Positions 62,630-64,000 of a stretch of DNA of 64,000 nucleotides are shown in pieces. The stretch lies in the NCBI GenBank assembly GCA_903921605.1, contig CAIXQV010000991.1:97598-161597 (forward strand), read 5' to 3'. Made by a program: the position numbers and the translations under genes. Each line of letters opens with the position of its first letter. Position 1 is the stretch's first letter. Source of the stretch: an uncultured Planctomycetaceae bacterium. Its GTDB lineage: Bacteria > Planctomycetota > Planctomycetia > Planctomycetales > Planctomycetaceae. The notes under the pieces were generated by a model. The model was given only the letters and a program-made list of their open reading frames with translations, was not told where the DNA came from and searched no databases.

Positions 62630-63592
62630 ATGAACGCTATTTCTCGTCGTTGCTTTTTGGCGTCATCAAGTTCGGTTGCCGCACTCACCTTGTTGAACGC
62701 AAACGCTCAAGGCGACGAGCGTAATCCAGCAGAGCCGATCATCGATATTCATCAGCACACGACTTATCGTGCTCGCACCCCGGAACAGCTCATTGCACAC
62801 CAAAGAACGATGGGAGTCACTCAAACGATTCTGCTTCCGGCTGGATCTTCTGTAAAGACGCCTTCCACTGGTGATGGAAAGCACAATACGCTCGGCGGAG
62901 TTGGCGCCGGTGGAAACGATACGGCTATTGCGATGGCCCGACAATATGTGGGAGAGTTCTTCTTTGGTGCCAATGAAGTTACTGATCTTGCCGAAGCTCG
63001 TATGGAGATTTCAAAGTATCTGGAACTTGGCGGAGTCATCATCGGCGAGCAGAAATTCAGCGTTGAATGCGACTCCAAAGAGAGCCAGCTTCTTTATGAA
63101 CTGGCCGCAGAGTTTAATGTTCCGATCCTGATGCATTTGCAGCACGGCACATACAACATGGGGTTCGAACGTATCTACAAGATGTTCGAAAAGTTTCCGA
63201 AGACCATGTTTATCGGACATGCCCAGACGTGGTGGGCGAACATCGATAAGAATCATGCTGATCAGAACAATCTCTATCCTAAAGGGAAGGTCACGGTCGG
63301 CGGATTGACGGATCGTTATCTGGCAGACTATCCAAACATCTTTGCAGATATGTCGGCCGGTTCAGGACTCAACGCGCTGACTCGCGATGAAGATCATGCT
63401 CGTGGATTTCTGGAGCGACACCAGGACAAAGTGTTGTACGGCAGTGATTGCGATGATCGAGTCGGGCAAGGATCGGCCTGTCAGGGATCACAGACGGTTG
63501 CTGCAATCCGCAGATTGAGCACATCGAAGACCGTCGAGCGAAAAATCCTGCATGAAAACTCGAAGAAACTGTTTCGACTGCCGACAGCCTGA
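62630..63592 (+). CDS. Tat-exported amidohydrolase-family metal-dependent hydrolase
   Basis: A 320-residue TIM-barrel hydrolase (amidohydrolase-2 type). The N-terminus SRRCFLASSSSVAALTLL carries a twin-arginine-like signal. IIDIHQHTTYR gives the first metal-binding HxH; later His residues occur in MHLQHGTY and FIGHAQTWW, and Asp in LYGSDCDDR. CGGAG precedes the ATG. Such secreted amidohydrolases are common in planctomycetes; substrate unknown. Confidence 0.85.
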   Translation: MNAISRRCFLASSSSVAALTLLNANAQGDERNPAEPIIDIHQHTTYRARTPEQLIAHQRTMGVTQTILLPAGSSVKTPSTGDGKHNTLGGVGAGGNDTAIAMARQYVGEFFFGANEVTDLAEARMEISKYLELGGVIIGEQKFSVECDSKESQLLYELAAEFNVPILMHLQHGTYNMGFERIYKMFEKFPKTMFIGHAQTWWANIDKNHADQNNLYPKGKVTVGGLTDRYLADYPNIFADMSAGSGLNALTRDEDHARGFLERHQDKVLYGSDCDDRVGQGSACQGSQTVAAIRRLSTSKTVERKILHENSKKLFRLPTA

Positions 63593-63715
63593 GATCAGAA
63601 TCTAAAGTCTGGCGTCCTTCTCCGTTTGAAAAAGCCTGTCTTCAGAAACGGATCGGGATATCCTGCTGAGAAGAATTTTGTCCTGCCCGCCCTGCCCTGC
63701 CACTGGTTTCCTGCC

Positions 63716-64000
63716 ATGAGTTCACTGATGTCACGCACATTTACTCTGATCATGCCTGCCCTGGTCATGGTCGTTTCCACCACGACGATAGAGGCCGATG
63801 AAGAGGGCGTCCAGTTCTTTGAGCAGAGGATTAGACCTGTTCTGGTCGAACATTGTTACGGATGCCATTCCGTGGAGGCACAGACTCAAAAGAAGCTCCA
63901 GGGGGGATTGTTTCTGGATTCTGCGGCTGGTGTTGCGGCTGGTGGCGAGACTGGTCCCGCACTGATAAAGGGCAACTCCTCCGAGAGTCTGCTGCTCAAA
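63716..64000 (+). CDS. PSCyt1 domain protein, 5' part (cut by window end)
   Basis: The first 95 codons of a larger gene that runs off the window. A signal peptide (hydrophobic MPALVMVVSTTT region) is followed by FFEQRIRPVLVEHCYGCHS, the haem motif CYGCH of a planctomycete cytochrome C domain, and LQGGLFLDSAAGVAAGGETGPAL. In this lineage such a start is usually followed by DUF1549/DUF1553 domains in proteins of ~800-1000 residues, but that part is not visible. ATGs at 63716 and 63728 are both possible starts. Confidence 0.8.
   Translation, partial: MSSLMSRTFTLIMPALVMVVSTTTIEADEEGVQFFEQRIRPVLVEHCYGCHSVEAQTQKKLQGGLFLDSAAGVAAGGETGPALIKGNSSESLLLK

Overview
The window reads as a chromosomal segment of a planctomycete (order Planctomycetales; genus not determinable from sequence alone). 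The basis is the combination of lineage-typical families: a giant surface protein with an N-terminal LEPR-XLL-like sorting motif, DUF1559-type domains, planctomycete cytochrome (PSCyt1) domains fused to WD40 repeats or at the head of large secreted proteins, DUF1080 proteins, PQQ-propeller proteins with LamG domains, and a DUF447 / beta-RFAP synthase gene pair from the tetrahydromethanopterin C1 pathway. Most genes are single units on either strand, with short intergenic spaces. No phage, insertion sequence or CRISPR array was seen.

Layout. 0-5 kb: tRNA-Cys with a bidirectional terminator, a secreted hypothetical protein, an Hsp70-like protein without a helical lid, and a membrane-bound C39 peptidase. 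5-7.5 kb: three small secreted class II (c'-like) cytochromes c and a BON-domain protein. 7.7-11.6 kb: a 1.3k-residue PQQ-propeller/LamG protein. 12.3-25.4 kb: a tightly packed five-gene biosynthetic operon, the most distinctive part of the window. 25.7-33.1 kb: SpoU methyltransferase, MscS channel, BamA with a long insertion, DUF447 and beta-RFAP synthase. 33.4-42.5 kb: a 3036-residue repeat protein. 42.6-50 kb: DUF1080-glucose/sorbosone dehydrogenase fusion, GlnD, a universal stress protein gene broken by an in-frame amber codon, and a PaaK-like adenylate-forming ligase. 50-64 kb: PSCyt1-WD40 protein, DUF3050, PQQ propeller, PrsW protease, two YbjQ-family proteins, TrmN6-like methyltransferase, ThuA protein, SecD-head-like membrane protein, zincin, aromatic amino acid decarboxylase-type enzyme, amidohydrolase, and the start of a PSCyt1 protein cut by the window end.

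The operon encodes, in order: an extended-SDR thioester/acyl reductase with an SCP2-like tail; an iterative type I synthase with domains KS, inactive KS (chain-length-factor-like), AT, ACP, ACP, KR and DH; a Rieske oxygenase; an SDR whose Tyr-x6-Lys active site matches FabL-type enoyl-ACP reductases; and a condensation-domain-like acyltransferase with HHxxxDG. The synthase has no enoyl reductase domain and no thioesterase. A coherent reading is that FabL supplies enoyl reduction in trans, the Rieske enzyme oxidises the chain, and the acyltransferase and/or reductase releases it. The product cannot be named from sequence; a polyunsaturated or hydroxylated lipid or lipid ester is the best inference.
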